From Phycisphaerae bacterium (GTDB lineage: Bacteria > Planctomycetota > Phycisphaerae > Phycisphaerales > UBA1924), in NCBI GenBank assembly GCA_022180725.1, contig BQMO01000014.1, positions 62,001 through 126,000 of the forward strand: a stretch of DNA of 64,000 nt. Direction: 5' to 3'. Shown piece by piece: positions 43,352 through 52,132 of this stretch. The notes beneath the pieces are model-generated. The model searched no databases. It saw only the letters and a program-made list of their open reading frames with translations, and was not told the DNA's origin. Within the stretch, counting starts at the first letter, position 1, and each line of letters opens with the position of its first letter. Both the position numbers and the translations under genes were made by a program.

Positions 43352-44863
43352 TCAGGCCTTCCCGGCGCGAAGGTCGAGGAGGAGTTTCTTGATGACATCG
43401 CGCCGCTGGCGGATGTCCATGTACCCGATCTGCTGCAGCGCGATGGACGACGCGAGGCGGTCGGCCTCGAGCGCCGAGTCGAGGTCGCGTTCCTGCTCGG
43501 CCTTGGCCTGAAGAGCGGCCATGAGATAGTAGCGGAGTTCAAGGTTGACCTCGGGCAGCACGTCCTTGATGTCCAGCGCCGAGCGGAGAGCGCCGATGCC
43601 CTCGTCGTTCCAGCCGATCCGCAGGAATGACTGCCCAAGAAGGGAGAGCGCGGCGGCCCGGTTCTTCGGGTCGTTCTGCGCCTCCTGAAAGAGTTCGATG
43701 GCCTCGTTGAACTTCTCGAGCTGAAAGTACCGCTTGCCGAGTTCAAACTTGCGCGGCAGGTCGGTGGGGTAGGCCTCGCACTGGAGGCGGAACTCGCTAG
43801 CCTCGAGTTCGAGCGATTCCCGCTGGGCCTGATCGTGCATCCGCTGGAGCATCTCGCTCCCCGGGCTTTGATCGAGCATCTTGCGCAGTTCAAGCACCTT
43901 GCGCCGTGCCTGGCGGACGCGGATGACCCCCGCCATCTCACGCCAGCGGAACGCCTTGCTCGTCTCGAAGGCCTGCAGGTAGAGCGCGTGCGCCTTTTCC
44001 TCGTCCTCGGGTCGGCCTCGCTCCAGCAGGATCTTCGCGTACTTCTCGATGGAGGGCACGTCGCCCGGGCGCTTGATGTACTCGTCCTCGGCGGCCGACA
44101 CAAGCCGCTCGATGGTCTGCTCGTTCTTCACGATGCGGTCGGCCTCGTCGAGCATGCGTTGCTTGTCCGCGTCGCGGATGTTCGCGCGAAAGCCCCCGGC
44201 CTGGCCCGTCTGGTCGTACCCGCCTTTGTTCATCGTCGCCTGGGCGGCGAGCGATCGGATGAAGGCGGCGAGTTCACCATCGGTCGGATCGATCTTCAGC
44301 GCCTGTTCCGCGGCGATGATGGCCCGGTCCGCCGCGCCGAGCGTCGAGAGATGCTCGGCAACCTTGATCAGAAGGTCCTTGCGGACCTTCTTCTCCTTCA
44401 GCACGGCGCCGAGCGTCCGTTCGCCGACCCAGGCGCCAATCTGCATCAATCGGAGTTTGGCCGTGCCCTCGAGCGCGCGGACCGCGAGGACCGCGTCGGT
44501 GGGGCGCATGGACCATTCGAGCAGGCCCAGGAGGTAGCGGTCGATCTCGCCGCGGCCGGAGAGGCCTTTGACGATGTCCTTGCTGACGGTTTTCTTTCCC
44601 CCGGTCTCGGTCAGGAACGCCGCCGCCGAGTTGAAGAATCCGATGACGCCGTCCAGGCTGGCGGGGTCCCAGCGAAGGCCGTCAAGCCACAGCTTCATCG
44701 CGTACTCAAAACTCCCGGTCTCGTGCACGGTGCGGGCGTGCTTGAAGAACTTCTCGGCCTTCTCGGGGGAGTAGGCGCCGTCGGTGGCGCCGGTCGCGGC
44801 GGGGGTGCCCGGCGCGGCCTGAGACTTCGATGCATCGTCTTTCTTGCTGCCGAACAAAGCCAA
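43352..44863 (-). CDS. TPR-repeat cytosolic protein
   Basis: The 503-residue protein starts at TTG 44863 (MALFGSKKDD), with GAGG about 8 nt upstream. After a low-complexity N-terminus it is helical throughout, with TPR-like units near 35-75, 150-195, 265-300 and 375-450 (ELGKRYFQLEKFNEAIELFQ and AALSLLGQSFLRIGWNDEGI). There is no signal peptide. TPRs assemble protein complexes. It is 5 bp upstream of kdsB and probably cotranscribed, but a link to Kdo synthesis is only contextual. Similar MFGS/MALFGS-type TPR proteins appear, as I recall, in other Planctomycetota. Confidence 0.72.
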   Translation of the reverse strand: MALFGSKKDDASKSQAAPGTPAATGATDGAYSPEKAEKFFKHARTVHETGSFEYAMKLWLDGLRWDPASLDGVIGFFNSAAAFLTETGGKKTVSKDIVKGLSGRGEIDRYLLGLLEWSMRPTDAVLAVRALEGTAKLRLMQIGAWVGERTLGAVLKEKKVRKDLLIKVAEHLSTLGAADRAIIAAEQALKIDPTDGELAAFIRSLAAQATMNKGGYDQTGQAGGFRANIRDADKQRMLDEADRIVKNEQTIERLVSAAEDEYIKRPGDVPSIEKYAKILLERGRPEDEEKAHALYLQAFETSKAFRWREMAGVIRVRQARRKVLELRKMLDQSPGSEMLQRMHDQAQRESLELEASEFRLQCEAYPTDLPRKFELGKRYFQLEKFNEAIELFQEAQNDPKNRAAALSLLGQSFLRIGWNDEGIGALRSALDIKDVLPEVNLELRYYLMAALQAKAEQERDLDSALEADRLASSIALQQIGYMDIRQRRDVIKKLLLDLRAGKA

Positions 44864-44983
44864 GGGCAGTACCTCGCTGGAGGAAATGGGGTGCTCGATC
44901 CGGATTCAACCGCGGCGTTGTCGCCGATGGGCGAGCATTGTAGTAAAGGCCCGGACGGCACGCCGGGTCGCGGGACGAATCCC

Positions 44984-44989
44984 TACGCT
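44984..44989 (+). promoter_or_regulatory. -10-like TACGCT, 6 nt before def
   Basis: TACGCT with a 6-nt spacer to ATG 44996, and no ribosome-binding site between. Confidence 0.5.
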
Positions 44990-44995
44990 TGCCCG

Positions 44996-45568
44996 ATGAC
45001 CGTGGACCCGGCAACTCTCGGCGTTCGGCTGTACCCCGACCCCATCCTTCGACGGAAGGCGGAGACGATCACACTGACGGACGAGGTCCGGGCGGTGGCT
45101 CGGCGGATGATCGAGTTGATGCACGAGCACGACGGAATCGGGCTGGCGGCCCCGCAGGTGGGGCTTTCCTGGCGGCTGTTTGTCTCCTTCGTGCCCGAAT
45201 CGGACAAACGGTCGGCCTCGGGTGAGGCGCCATCGGCGGAGCGGACGGCCAGCGCGTACATCAACCCGGTGTTGTCGGCCCCGGGCGGGGCGTTGGTGAA
45301 GTACGAGGAAGGGTGCCTCTCGTTGCCGGAAATTTCCGGCGTCGTGCACCGCCCCGACTCCATCACGATCACGGCGACAGGACTGGACGGGGTGGTGTTT
45401 TCCCGACGCGGGTCCGGGCTGTTGGCAAGGTGCTGGCAGCACGAAGTGGATCATCTCGATGGGGTGCTGATCCTCGACAGGATGACGCAGATCTACCGTA
45501 TGAAAAACAGAGGCGCGGTACGGGACTTGGAGACTCGTTGGACGGCGGCGAACGCGCGGATGACGTGA
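44996..45568 (+). CDS. def: Peptide deformylase
   Basis: The 190-residue metallo-hydrolase removes the formyl group from nascent N-terminal Met. The three family motifs are present: GIGLAAPQVG (48-57), EGCLSLPE with metal ligand Cys107, and QHEVDHLDG with His149, Glu150 and His153. The next gene, fmt (10 bp away), adds the same formyl group, the usual def-fmt pairing. ATG 44996 is set by the TACGCT hexamer. Confidence 0.95.
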   Translation: MTVDPATLGVRLYPDPILRRKAETITLTDEVRAVARRMIELMHEHDGIGLAAPQVGLSWRLFVSFVPESDKRSASGEAPSAERTASAYINPVLSAPGGALVKYEEGCLSLPEISGVVHRPDSITITATGLDGVVFSRRGSGLLARCWQHEVDHLDGVLILDRMTQIYRMKNRGAVRDLETRWTAANARMT

Positions 45569-45578
45569 CGGAGCACCC

Positions 45579-46547
45579 ATGCGCATCGTTTTCTTTGGAT
45601 CAGGGGCCTTCGGGATTCCGACGCTGACCGCGTTGGCGAAGTCCCATGACGTGGTGGGGATTGTTACGCAGCCGGACAAGCCCGCGGGGCGTGGCGGGTC
45701 GATGACACCCACGCCGGTGGCGGAATGGGCCTCGACGAACAGCCCGGCCGTGCGGTTGATCAAGACACCGGCGTGCAATGCGCCGGGGGACATGGCGGCG
45801 ATCCGTGCCCTCGGCGACCAGGGGCCGCTGGCCTGGGTGGTCATCGCCTTCGGACAGAAGTTGTCGCCCTGGTTGCTGGAGGGGAGGTTCGCGGTGAACC
45901 TGCACGCCTCGCTCCTGCCGCGCTGGCGCGGGGCGGCGCCGATCAACTGGGCGATTCTCGAAGGCGATGCGGAGGCCGGGAACTCCGTGATCACGCTGGC
46001 GGACCGGATGGATGCGGGGATGATTCTGACGCAGCATGCCCGCATGATCGGGCCGGCCACAACGGCGGGGGACCTCCACGACGCGCTGGCGACGGATGGG
46101 CCTGGGCTGATCGAGGGGGTGCTGGCCGCGCACCAGGCCGGGACGCTGACGCCGAGGGTTCAGGATGAATCCGCGGTTACGCTCGCGCCGAAACTGGGCA
46201 AGGCGGACGGGTGGGTGGACTTTGCGCGGGGCGCGGATACATGCCGGCGGCGGATCAACGGGCTGTCGCCTTGGCCCGGGGTTGTCGTGCGGTTTCGCGG
46301 CGAGGCGTTGCGGGTGCTCCGCGCCGAATCGATGACCCAGGCCGGGCCTCCCGAAGCGGAAGGTGGCCCACCGCCGGGCACGATCCTCGACGCCGACGAG
46401 GGCTTCGTGCTCTGCGGCCAAGGGAGCGTTCTTCGGCTTCACGAGGTGCAGGCGGCGGGGAAACGCGCGATGCCGTGGCGTGATTTCGCGAACGGGCAGC
46501 GGGTGAAAGCCGAAGAAGTGTTCGAAGGAGGACGCGGCGCGTGCTGA
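45579..46547 (+). CDS. fmt: Methionyl-tRNA formyltransferase
   Basis: The 322-residue enzyme formylates Met-tRNA-fMet with 10-formyl-THF. It shows MRIVFFGSGAFGIPTL at the start, TQPDKPAGRG, the catalytic NLHASLLPRWRGAAPI (Asn and His) and ITLADRMDAG (Asp), and a C-terminal OB-like domain (INGLSPWPGV to AGKRAMPWRDF). Length is normal (about 310-315). It overlaps the next gene by 7 bp. Confidence 0.95.
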   Translation: MRIVFFGSGAFGIPTLTALAKSHDVVGIVTQPDKPAGRGGSMTPTPVAEWASTNSPAVRLIKTPACNAPGDMAAIRALGDQGPLAWVVIAFGQKLSPWLLEGRFAVNLHASLLPRWRGAAPINWAILEGDAEAGNSVITLADRMDAGMILTQHARMIGPATTAGDLHDALATDGPGLIEGVLAAHQAGTLTPRVQDESAVTLAPKLGKADGWVDFARGADTCRRRINGLSPWPGVVVRFRGEALRVLRAESMTQAGPPEAEGGPPPGTILDADEGFVLCGQGSVLRLHEVQAAGKRAMPWRDFANGQRVKAEEVFEGGRGAC

Positions 46548-47074
46548 CGCTGTGGGACTTGATCGAACCAGTGGTGAAGGTGTTTCGGAGCGGGCAGTCC
46601 ATACCGGCCGCTCGTCGCGCGCCCCGGCGACGCCCCACGACAACGCCTCGGCACGTCCCCGGCAGGGGCGTGCGGGAGCGGTACGAGGCCGTCGCGCGCG
46701 AGTTGCTCGCCACCCACGGCATCCGCGTCCGCAAGTGGCGGCGTTCAAGTTCCGGCGTCGCCGTCGTGCTCACGTACCGCGACGGTTCGGTTCGGAAGTA
46801 CATCGAGTGCCCCCGCCCCCGCGGACCCATGTCCATGGCCATCTTCCTTCACGAGGTCGGTCATCACGTCATCGGCGTGGGCACCGTCTCCCCGCGTTGC
46901 CTCGAAGAGTTGCGGGCCTGGCAGTTCGCCATCGCCGAGATGGAACGCCGAGGGCTCAACATCACCCAGGCCGTGCGCCGACGCATGGACCGTTCACTCC
47001 GCTACGCGGTCGGGAAGGCGGCGAGGCGCGGGATTCAGTCGCTGCCGCCCGAACTGCGTGCCTACGCCGCGTAA
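46541..47074 (+). CDS. HEVGHH-motif protein, putative metallopeptidase
   Basis: The 177-residue protein starts at GTG 46541, overlapping the end of fmt by 7 bp, so it is translationally coupled. It contains LHEVGHH (His104-Glu-Val-Gly-His108), a gluzincin/HExxH zinc motif, and CLEELRAWQFA 14 residues later with Glu122/Glu123 as possible third ligand. Beta strands come before it (VAVVLTYRDGSVRKYIE). The layout recalls ImmA/IrrE-like or SprT-like folds but I cannot assign a family. The role next to def-fmt is unknown; Met removal or ribosome maturation would be speculation. Confidence 0.6.
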   Translation: MLTLWDLIEPVVKVFRSGQSIPAARRAPRRRPTTTPRHVPGRGVRERYEAVARELLATHGIRVRKWRRSSSGVAVVLTYRDGSVRKYIECPRPRGPMSMAIFLHEVGHHVIGVGTVSPRCLEELRAWQFAIAEMERRGLNITQAVRRRMDRSLRYAVGKAARRGIQSLPPELRAYAA

Positions 47075-47113
47075 CCGCGACGGGCACGCCGCAGGAGCGC
47101 CCCCCAGTGCAAG

Positions 47114-47187
47114 CGTCCCGGGGGCGATTCGAACGCCCGACCTGCCGCTTAGAAGGCGGCTGCTCTATCCAACTGAGCTACCGGGAC
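47114..47187 (-). tRNA. tRNA-Arg (anticodon TCT)
   Basis: The 74-nt cloverleaf on the minus strand has acceptor GTCCCGG paired with CCGGGAC, a D arm with GCTC...GAGC, anticodon stem GCCGC/GCGGC around loop CTTCTAA (anticodon TCT, reading AGA/AGG) and a T arm GGGCG-TTCGAAT-CGCCC. The discriminator is G. CCA is not encoded. It ends 39 bp after the HEVGHH gene's stop. Confidence 0.95.
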
Positions 47188-47263
47188 CGCGGGGAAACTC
47201 TACACCGTCCCCCACGCACGCGTTCCAGGTCGATCATGGCGATCGCGCGCGGGGGGGAGCCGA

Positions 47264-47269
47264 TATCGT
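47264..47269 (+). promoter_or_regulatory. -10-like TATCGT, 6 nt before dapF
   Basis: TATCGT with a 6-nt spacer to GTG 47276. This supports the GTG as start, since no ribosome-binding site is present at normal spacing. Confidence 0.5.
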
Positions 47270-47275
47270 TGCACG

Positions 47276-48181
47276 GTGCCGAACTCGCGAGACATCCCCT
47301 TTTCGAAGTATCACGGGCTGGGGAACGACTTCGTGCTCATCGATGCGCTGGCCCGGCCTGACCTGGCGGAGTTGCCCTGGGGGGTCTGGGCATCCTCGCT
47401 CTGTGCGCGTCATACGGGAATCGGGGCTGATGGTTTGCTCATCGTGTCCCACGCCCCCGACGCCGATGCCGCGATGCGGGTGGTGAACGCCGACGGGTCC
47501 GACGGTGGCATGTGCGGCAACGGCGTGCGGTGCGTGGCGCGGCATCTGGTCGAGCGCCACAGCCGGACTCCTGATTCGATTCGCGTGCGTGTTGGCGAGC
47601 GCGTTCTCCCGATCTCGTGCGCGAACATCAAAGAAGATTTTTCCGCGCGCGTGAGAATGGGCCGCCCTTCGCGTTCAGCCGAGGGCGACGCGGCGGCGAA
47701 GATCGCGCCCGAAACGATGCCCGCGGACCTGCTCGGCGCGTGCGACACGGCGGCGCCGGGGTGGCTCGAGGCGAGCGGTGCACAGGCCGAGTTTGTTCGA
47801 GTGCACATGCCAAATCCGCATGCGGTCGTTTTCTGCCGCAGCGTGGAGGCCGTGCCGGTCGTATCGGTAGGGCCCGTGATCGAGTCGCACGGCCTGTTTC
47901 CCGATCGAACAAACGTGCAGTTTGTAGAGGTTCAGGGACGTAGTCGAACACGGATCAGGACGTGGGAGCGTGGAGCGGGAGCAACGCGGGCTTGCGGGAC
48001 GGGGGCTTGCGCCGCGGTAGCGGCTGGAGTAGCCACGGGGCGGCTCGACCGCGCGGTGGATGTGGAGTTGCCCAGCGGGCGGCTACGGATTGAATGGGAA
48101 GACGATCCGGGGGAGATGGCAATGACGGGGCCGGCGGCTCGGGTCTTCGATGGCGTCGTACAGCCGCCGACACGGGGCTGA
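47276..48181 (+). CDS. dapF: Diaminopimelate epimerase
   Basis: The 301-residue cofactor-independent racemase converts LL- to meso-diaminopimelate for lysine and peptidoglycan. Both catalytic cysteines are visible: Cys80 in DGGMCGNGVRC and Cys240 in TRACGTGACA. YHGLGNDFVLID (12-23) is the family start. An insertion around 110-150 (KEDFSARVRM to LLGACD) makes it slightly long. Start is GTG 47276. Its presence implies meso-DAP synthesis, relevant because planctomycete peptidoglycan was long debated. Confidence 0.95.
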   Translation: MPNSRDIPFSKYHGLGNDFVLIDALARPDLAELPWGVWASSLCARHTGIGADGLLIVSHAPDADAAMRVVNADGSDGGMCGNGVRCVARHLVERHSRTPDSIRVRVGERVLPISCANIKEDFSARVRMGRPSRSAEGDAAAKIAPETMPADLLGACDTAAPGWLEASGAQAEFVRVHMPNPHAVVFCRSVEAVPVVSVGPVIESHGLFPDRTNVQFVEVQGRSRTRIRTWERGAGATRACGTGACAAVAAGVATGRLDRAVDVELPSGRLRIEWEDDPGEMAMTGPAARVFDGVVQPPTRG

Positions 48182-48345
48182 ACAAATGCCGGGCATGCAC
48201 TCGCGGCTGGATTCGCGTGGTGGAAAGCGAGGAGTACGCGAACGAACCTCGGTGGGAGCCGATGAGTAGAGTGTGGGAGTCTGCACGGGATCAGTTACAG
48301 GACGTGGCATCGGGTGGTGAGCGGCGAGCAACGAAAGGCGAACGC

Positions 48346-50175
48346 ATGTGCGGAATTGTCGCGTACGTCGGGAACAAGCCCTGCCAGCAACTGCTGATCG
48401 AAGGGCTCAAGCGCCTCGAATACCGCGGGTATGACTCGGCCGGGTGCGCGGTCATCCAGGATGGCGCGCTCCGCGTCGTCAAGGCGGTGGGTCGGGTGTC
48501 AAACCTGGAAGACCGGCTTGAAGCGATCGGGAGTTTCACCGGCACCATCGGCATGGCGCACACGCGCTGGGCCACGCACGGCGGGGTGACCGACGTCAAC
48601 GCCCACCCCCACACCGACGACAAGGTGGGCATCGCGCTTATCCACAATGGCATCATCGAGAACTACGCCGCGCTCAAGACCTATCTCGAAGAAAAGGGCC
48701 ACGTCTTCAAGAGCCAGACCGACACCGAGGTACTGGCGATGCTCATCGGGGAGTTGTACGAGGGTGATCTCGAGAAAGCTGTTCAGGCCGCCCTGCGCGA
48801 GGTGACCGGCGCGTACGCGATCTGCGTGATCTGCGAGAAAGAGCCGTCAACACTCGTCGTCGCTCGAAAAGGCTCGCCGCTCATCGTCGGCATCGGCAAC
48901 GGCGAATACATCGTCGCGTCGGACGCGTCGGCCATTGTCAGCCACACCACCCAGGCGATGACCCTCGCCGACTACAACGTCGTCAAGATCACCCCGCAGG
49001 GCTTCCGCACCTCCACCATTCACGACGTCCCCGTCACGCCCAAGATCGAACAACTCGAACTCGAACTCCAGGAGATCGAACTCGGCGGCTACCGACACTT
49101 CATGCAGAAGGAGATCTTCGAGCAGCCCAAGAGCCTGCGCAACTGTTTCCGCGGTCGCTGCGACGCCAAGGAAGGCCGCGTCATCCTCGGCGGGCTGGCC
49201 GATCACGCCAAGGAGTTGAACAAGGTCCGGCGGATTAGTCTCGCCGCCCAGGGCACCGCGCTCCACGCGGCGATGATCGGGCAGTATCTCTTCGAGGACC
49301 TCGCGAAAATCCCTGCCCGCGCCGAGTACGCCAGCGAGTTCCGCTATCGCAACCCCATCATCGAGGACGGCACCGCCATCATCGCCGTCAGCCAGTCGGG
49401 AGAAACCGCCGACACCCTCGCCGGGCTGCACGAGGCCAAAGAACGCGGCGCCTTCGCCCTCGGCGTCATCAACGTCGTCGGGTCCTCCATCGCCCGCGAA
49501 ACCGACGCCGGCGTGTACCTCCGCGTCGGCCCGGAGATCGGCGTGGCGAGCACGAAGGCCTTCACCGGCCAGGTCGCCGTCCTCACGATGATCGCCCTCT
49601 ACCTGGGGCGGCGACGGTTCATGTCCGCCGAGCAATGCACGGAACTGCTCACGGCGCTCGATTCGGTCCCGGAGAAGATCGAGCGGATTCTCACGCAGGA
49701 CGCCGCCATCCGCGCCGTGACCCAGAAGTATTGCGACCGCGAGAACTGGCTCTTCCTGGGGCGCGGGTACAACTACCCCACGGCCCTCGAAGGGGCGCTC
49801 AAACTCAAGGAAATCTCCTACATCCACGCCGAGGGCATGCCCGCCGCCGAAATGAAACACGGGCCGATCGCCCTCATCAACGAGGGCATGCCCGCCGTCT
49901 TTATCGCCAACAAGGGCAGGCAATACGAAAAAGTGCTCAGCAACATCCAGGAGGTCCGTGCTCGTGGCGGGCACGTCATCGCCGTCGCCACCGAGTGCGA
50001 CGAGCACATCAAACGCTACGCCGAGGACGTGCTGTACATCCCCGACATTCCCGAGCCGCTCAGCCCCATGCTCGCGGTCGTTCCGCTGCAACTCATGGCG
50101 TACCACGCGGCGGTCATCCGCGGGCACGACGTCGACAAGCCGCGCAACCTCGCCAAGAGTGTGACGGTGGAGTAG
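48346..50175 (+). CDS. glmS: Glucosamine-6-phosphate synthase (isomerizing)
   Basis: The 609-residue amidotransferase makes glucosamine 6-phosphate from fructose 6-phosphate and glutamine, feeding peptidoglycan and LPS. The start MCGIVAYVG exposes nucleophile Cys2 after Met removal; glutaminase motifs are AHTRWATHG and HNGIIENY. Two SIS domains follow, with AVSQSGETADTLAGL and the C-terminal DKPRNLAKSVTVE. The start at 48346 is fixed by the required Cys2. The 164-bp gap before it shows no ribozyme core or other recognisable riboswitch. Confidence 0.97.
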   Translation: MCGIVAYVGNKPCQQLLIEGLKRLEYRGYDSAGCAVIQDGALRVVKAVGRVSNLEDRLEAIGSFTGTIGMAHTRWATHGGVTDVNAHPHTDDKVGIALIHNGIIENYAALKTYLEEKGHVFKSQTDTEVLAMLIGELYEGDLEKAVQAALREVTGAYAICVICEKEPSTLVVARKGSPLIVGIGNGEYIVASDASAIVSHTTQAMTLADYNVVKITPQGFRTSTIHDVPVTPKIEQLELELQEIELGGYRHFMQKEIFEQPKSLRNCFRGRCDAKEGRVILGGLADHAKELNKVRRISLAAQGTALHAAMIGQYLFEDLAKIPARAEYASEFRYRNPIIEDGTAIIAVSQSGETADTLAGLHEAKERGAFALGVINVVGSSIARETDAGVYLRVGPEIGVASTKAFTGQVAVLTMIALYLGRRRFMSAEQCTELLTALDSVPEKIERILTQDAAIRAVTQKYCDRENWLFLGRGYNYPTALEGALKLKEISYIHAEGMPAAEMKHGPIALINEGMPAVFIANKGRQYEKVLSNIQEVRARGGHVIAVATECDEHIKRYAEDVLYIPDIPEPLSPMLAVVPLQLMAYHAAVIRGHDVDKPRNLAKSVTVE

Positions 50176-50182
50176 CGGTCGG

Positions 50183-50188
50183 TATACT
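50183..50188 (+). promoter_or_regulatory. -10 hexamer TATACT, 6 nt before start at 50195
   Basis: TATACT followed by GGAACC and the ATG is the cleanest example of the leaderless arrangement in this window. Confidence 0.6.
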
Positions 50189-50194
50189 GGAACC

Positions 50195-50587
50195 ATGACC
50201 ACCCCGAAGGCTGTGGGCAACGCCACCGGCGTCCCCACGTACCTGCGTCGCCGCGTCGCGTGGTTCGTGGCGGGCTCGGTGTTTCTGGGCCTGCTGGTGG
50301 TGTTGATCTCGTGGCTGGGGCAGCGCGTGATGCCGGCCTGGGCGTGGATCGCCTCGATCGCGATCACCGGGAGTCTGAACGGGGTGATCTGGTCGTGGTT
50401 CGGGAAGGCCCTGGAACGCGAGCAGAAACGAGCGGCCGAGTCCGGCGGCCGGGTGTGCTGGACCTGCGGATACTCGCTGGCGGGCATTGCAAAGGCCGGG
50501 GTGTGTCCCGAATGCGGGCAGGGGTATGACCCGGAAACGTTGAGGTCCCGATGGGGCGTGGCGGGGGGGGAGCCGGCTTCGCCGTAG
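50195..50587 (+). CDS. Two-TM protein with C-terminal zinc ribbon
   Basis: The 130-residue protein has two membrane helices (about 22-42 and 48-70) and a C-terminal zinc ribbon with C-x-x-C pairs: CWTCGYSLAG (about 96-105) and CPECGQGYD (about 112-120). Small TM-plus-ribbon proteins of this type are common in Planctomycetota, but no function is known. The ribbon probably faces the cytosol. It lies 19 bp after glmS and has its own promoter hexamer. Confidence 0.7.
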   Translation: MTTPKAVGNATGVPTYLRRRVAWFVAGSVFLGLLVVLISWLGQRVMPAWAWIASIAITGSLNGVIWSWFGKALEREQKRAAESGGRVCWTCGYSLAGIAKAGVCPECGQGYDPETLRSRWGVAGGEPASP

Positions 50588-50675
50588 ATCCGGCATCCAC
50601 GTTCACTTTGACGTGTGCCGACCCTACGATGGGGGCCCGTTCGGGCGTTTCGCCCGGAGAACTCGAAAGGTACGC

Positions 50676-51143
50676 ATGGCTCCCTTGCTCACACTTGGCT
50701 GGAATACCTGGGTCTTCGGCATCATCGTGGTGCTGTTTTTGCTGGTGTCGGTCGTCCTGGTGCTGACGGTGCTGATCCAGAAGCCGCAGGGGGGCGGGCT
50801 TTCGGGCGCGTTCGGCGGCGCGGGCGCCGGCTCTGGCCAGACCGCCTTCGGCGCCAAAACAGGCGATGCCCTGACGGTGTTCACGATCATCGTGTTCGCG
50901 GTGTACATCCTCTTCGCGGTCGTACTGAACTTCGCGACGAAGGGGTTGATTGCGCAGAATCATGCGACCCCAAGCACGACGGAGCAGGGTGGGTCTCCGC
51001 CTACGGACGGCGCGCCGTCCGGGGGCGCCCCGCCGGTCACGGACAGCGCGCCATCGCCGGCACCCTCGCCGTCTCCATCAGCCCCGGCGGATCCCGGCAC
51101 AGGCGCCACGCCCCCGGCGACGGACCCGGTCGCGCCCAAGTGA
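50676..51143 (+). CDS. secG: Preprotein translocase subunit SecG
   Basis: The 155-residue protein begins MAPLLTLGW with AAAGG upstream and has the SecG pair of helices (about 13-33 and 66-88) around the conserved LIQKPQGGGLSGAFGG loop (34-50). SecG aids protein translocation through SecYEG. A Ser/Pro/Ala-rich tail of about 60 residues is longer than in E. coli (110 total) but common in this phylum. It is 21 bp upstream of yicC. Confidence 0.9.
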   Translation: MAPLLTLGWNTWVFGIIVVLFLLVSVVLVLTVLIQKPQGGGLSGAFGGAGAGSGQTAFGAKTGDALTVFTIIVFAVYILFAVVLNFATKGLIAQNHATPSTTEQGGSPPTDGAPSGGAPPVTDSAPSPAPSPSPSAPADPGTGATPPATDPVAPK

Positions 51144-51164
51144 CCGGAGTGGAAGGAGCGTCGC

Positions 51165-52052
51165 GTGGTTCGAAGCATGACCGGGTACGGGGACGCGTCC
51201 GCGACCATCGACGGGGTGCACTACTTCGTCGAGGTTCGTTCGTTGAACAACAAGTACTTCAAGGCCACGATCCGCCTGGCGGACGCATTTCAAGGCCTGG
51301 AAGCGGAGTTCGAGTCGCGGCTGCGGGAGAAGATCAGCCGGGGCACGGTGACCCTCAACGCGCGCTGCACCGATACCTCGGCGCAGGCGGCGCACGAAAT
51401 CAACGCGAAGGCGTTGGCGCGGTACGCGGAACAGGTGAAGTCGATCCGGGTCGAAGGGCAGGCGTTGAATGTCGACCTCGGCGCCCTGCTCGCCCTGCCA
51501 GGAGTGTTGCAGCCGCCGGCCAACGAAGAGGACCTGCTCGCGCGGGCGCGGGGCGCGTTCTTCCCGCTGGTCGAGAAGGCTATCGCCGGACTGATGGCGA
51601 TGCGCCAGCGCGAGGGGGCGGTCGTCGCCGAGGAACTCCGCGGCCAGTTGGACTACATCGCCGCGCGGCTTGGGATCGTGCGCGAACGGGCGCCGGCGGT
51701 CATCGCGGAGTACGAGAACCGGCTCCGGCAGCGGATCGCCGCATTGCTGGCCGACGCCGGGCTTCGCGTGGAGCCGGTCGACATCATCCGCGAGATCGCG
51801 TCGTACGCCGAGCGCACCGACATCGCGGAAGAGATCCAACGGCTCAGCGCGCACGTCGATCAGTTCCGCGAACTCCTCGGCTCCTCGGACGCGCGCCCCA
51901 TCGGACGCACGCTGGACTTCCTCGCCCAGGAAATGCTCCGCGAGGCGAACACCATCGCGAGCAAAAGCCCGGACGCGGGAGTTTCCCGGGCGGCGGTCGA
52001 AATCAAAGGGGCCATCGACCGGATCAAGGAGCAGGTGCAAAACCTGGAATAG
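51165..52052 (+). CDS. YicC-family endoribonuclease-like protein
   Basis: The 295-residue protein starts at GTG 51165 (MVRSMTGYGDA, the YicC hallmark), with AAGGAG about 7 nt upstream. The YicC_N domain (1-160) contains EVRSLNNKYFKATIRL and the C-terminal DUF1732 domain (about 205-295) ends RTLDFLAQEMLREANTIASK and VEIKGAIDRIKEQVQNLE. YicC proteins are reported as RNases acting on small RNAs. In many bacteria yicC precedes gmk; here gmk is absent and an exported PDZ protein follows. Confidence 0.9.
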   Translation: MVRSMTGYGDASATIDGVHYFVEVRSLNNKYFKATIRLADAFQGLEAEFESRLREKISRGTVTLNARCTDTSAQAAHEINAKALARYAEQVKSIRVEGQALNVDLGALLALPGVLQPPANEEDLLARARGAFFPLVEKAIAGLMAMRQREGAVVAEELRGQLDYIAARLGIVRERAPAVIAEYENRLRQRIAALLADAGLRVEPVDIIREIASYAERTDIAEEIQRLSAHVDQFRELLGSSDARPIGRTLDFLAQEMLREANTIASKSPDAGVSRAAVEIKGAIDRIKEQVQNLE

Positions 52053-52054
52053 GC

Positions 52055-52060
52055 TATACT
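52055..52060 (+). promoter_or_regulatory. -10 hexamer TATACT upstream of the PDZ gene
   Basis: TATACT lies 2 bp after the yicC stop and 72 bp before the PDZ gene's ATG, so this message would carry a leader, unlike most neighbours. Confidence 0.45.
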
Positions 52061-52132
52061 TGCGTTGATCGCCCGTGAGGCGTTCGTCGGCGTGTCCCGC
52101 CGAGGCCGTCACACGGAAGTTGAGGCCGCCCG

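Noticed and set aside
48182..48345. Possible glmS ribozyme upstream of glmS
   Set aside because: The 164-bp gap lacks the conserved glmS ribozyme core and its pseudoknot elements as far as can be seen by eye.
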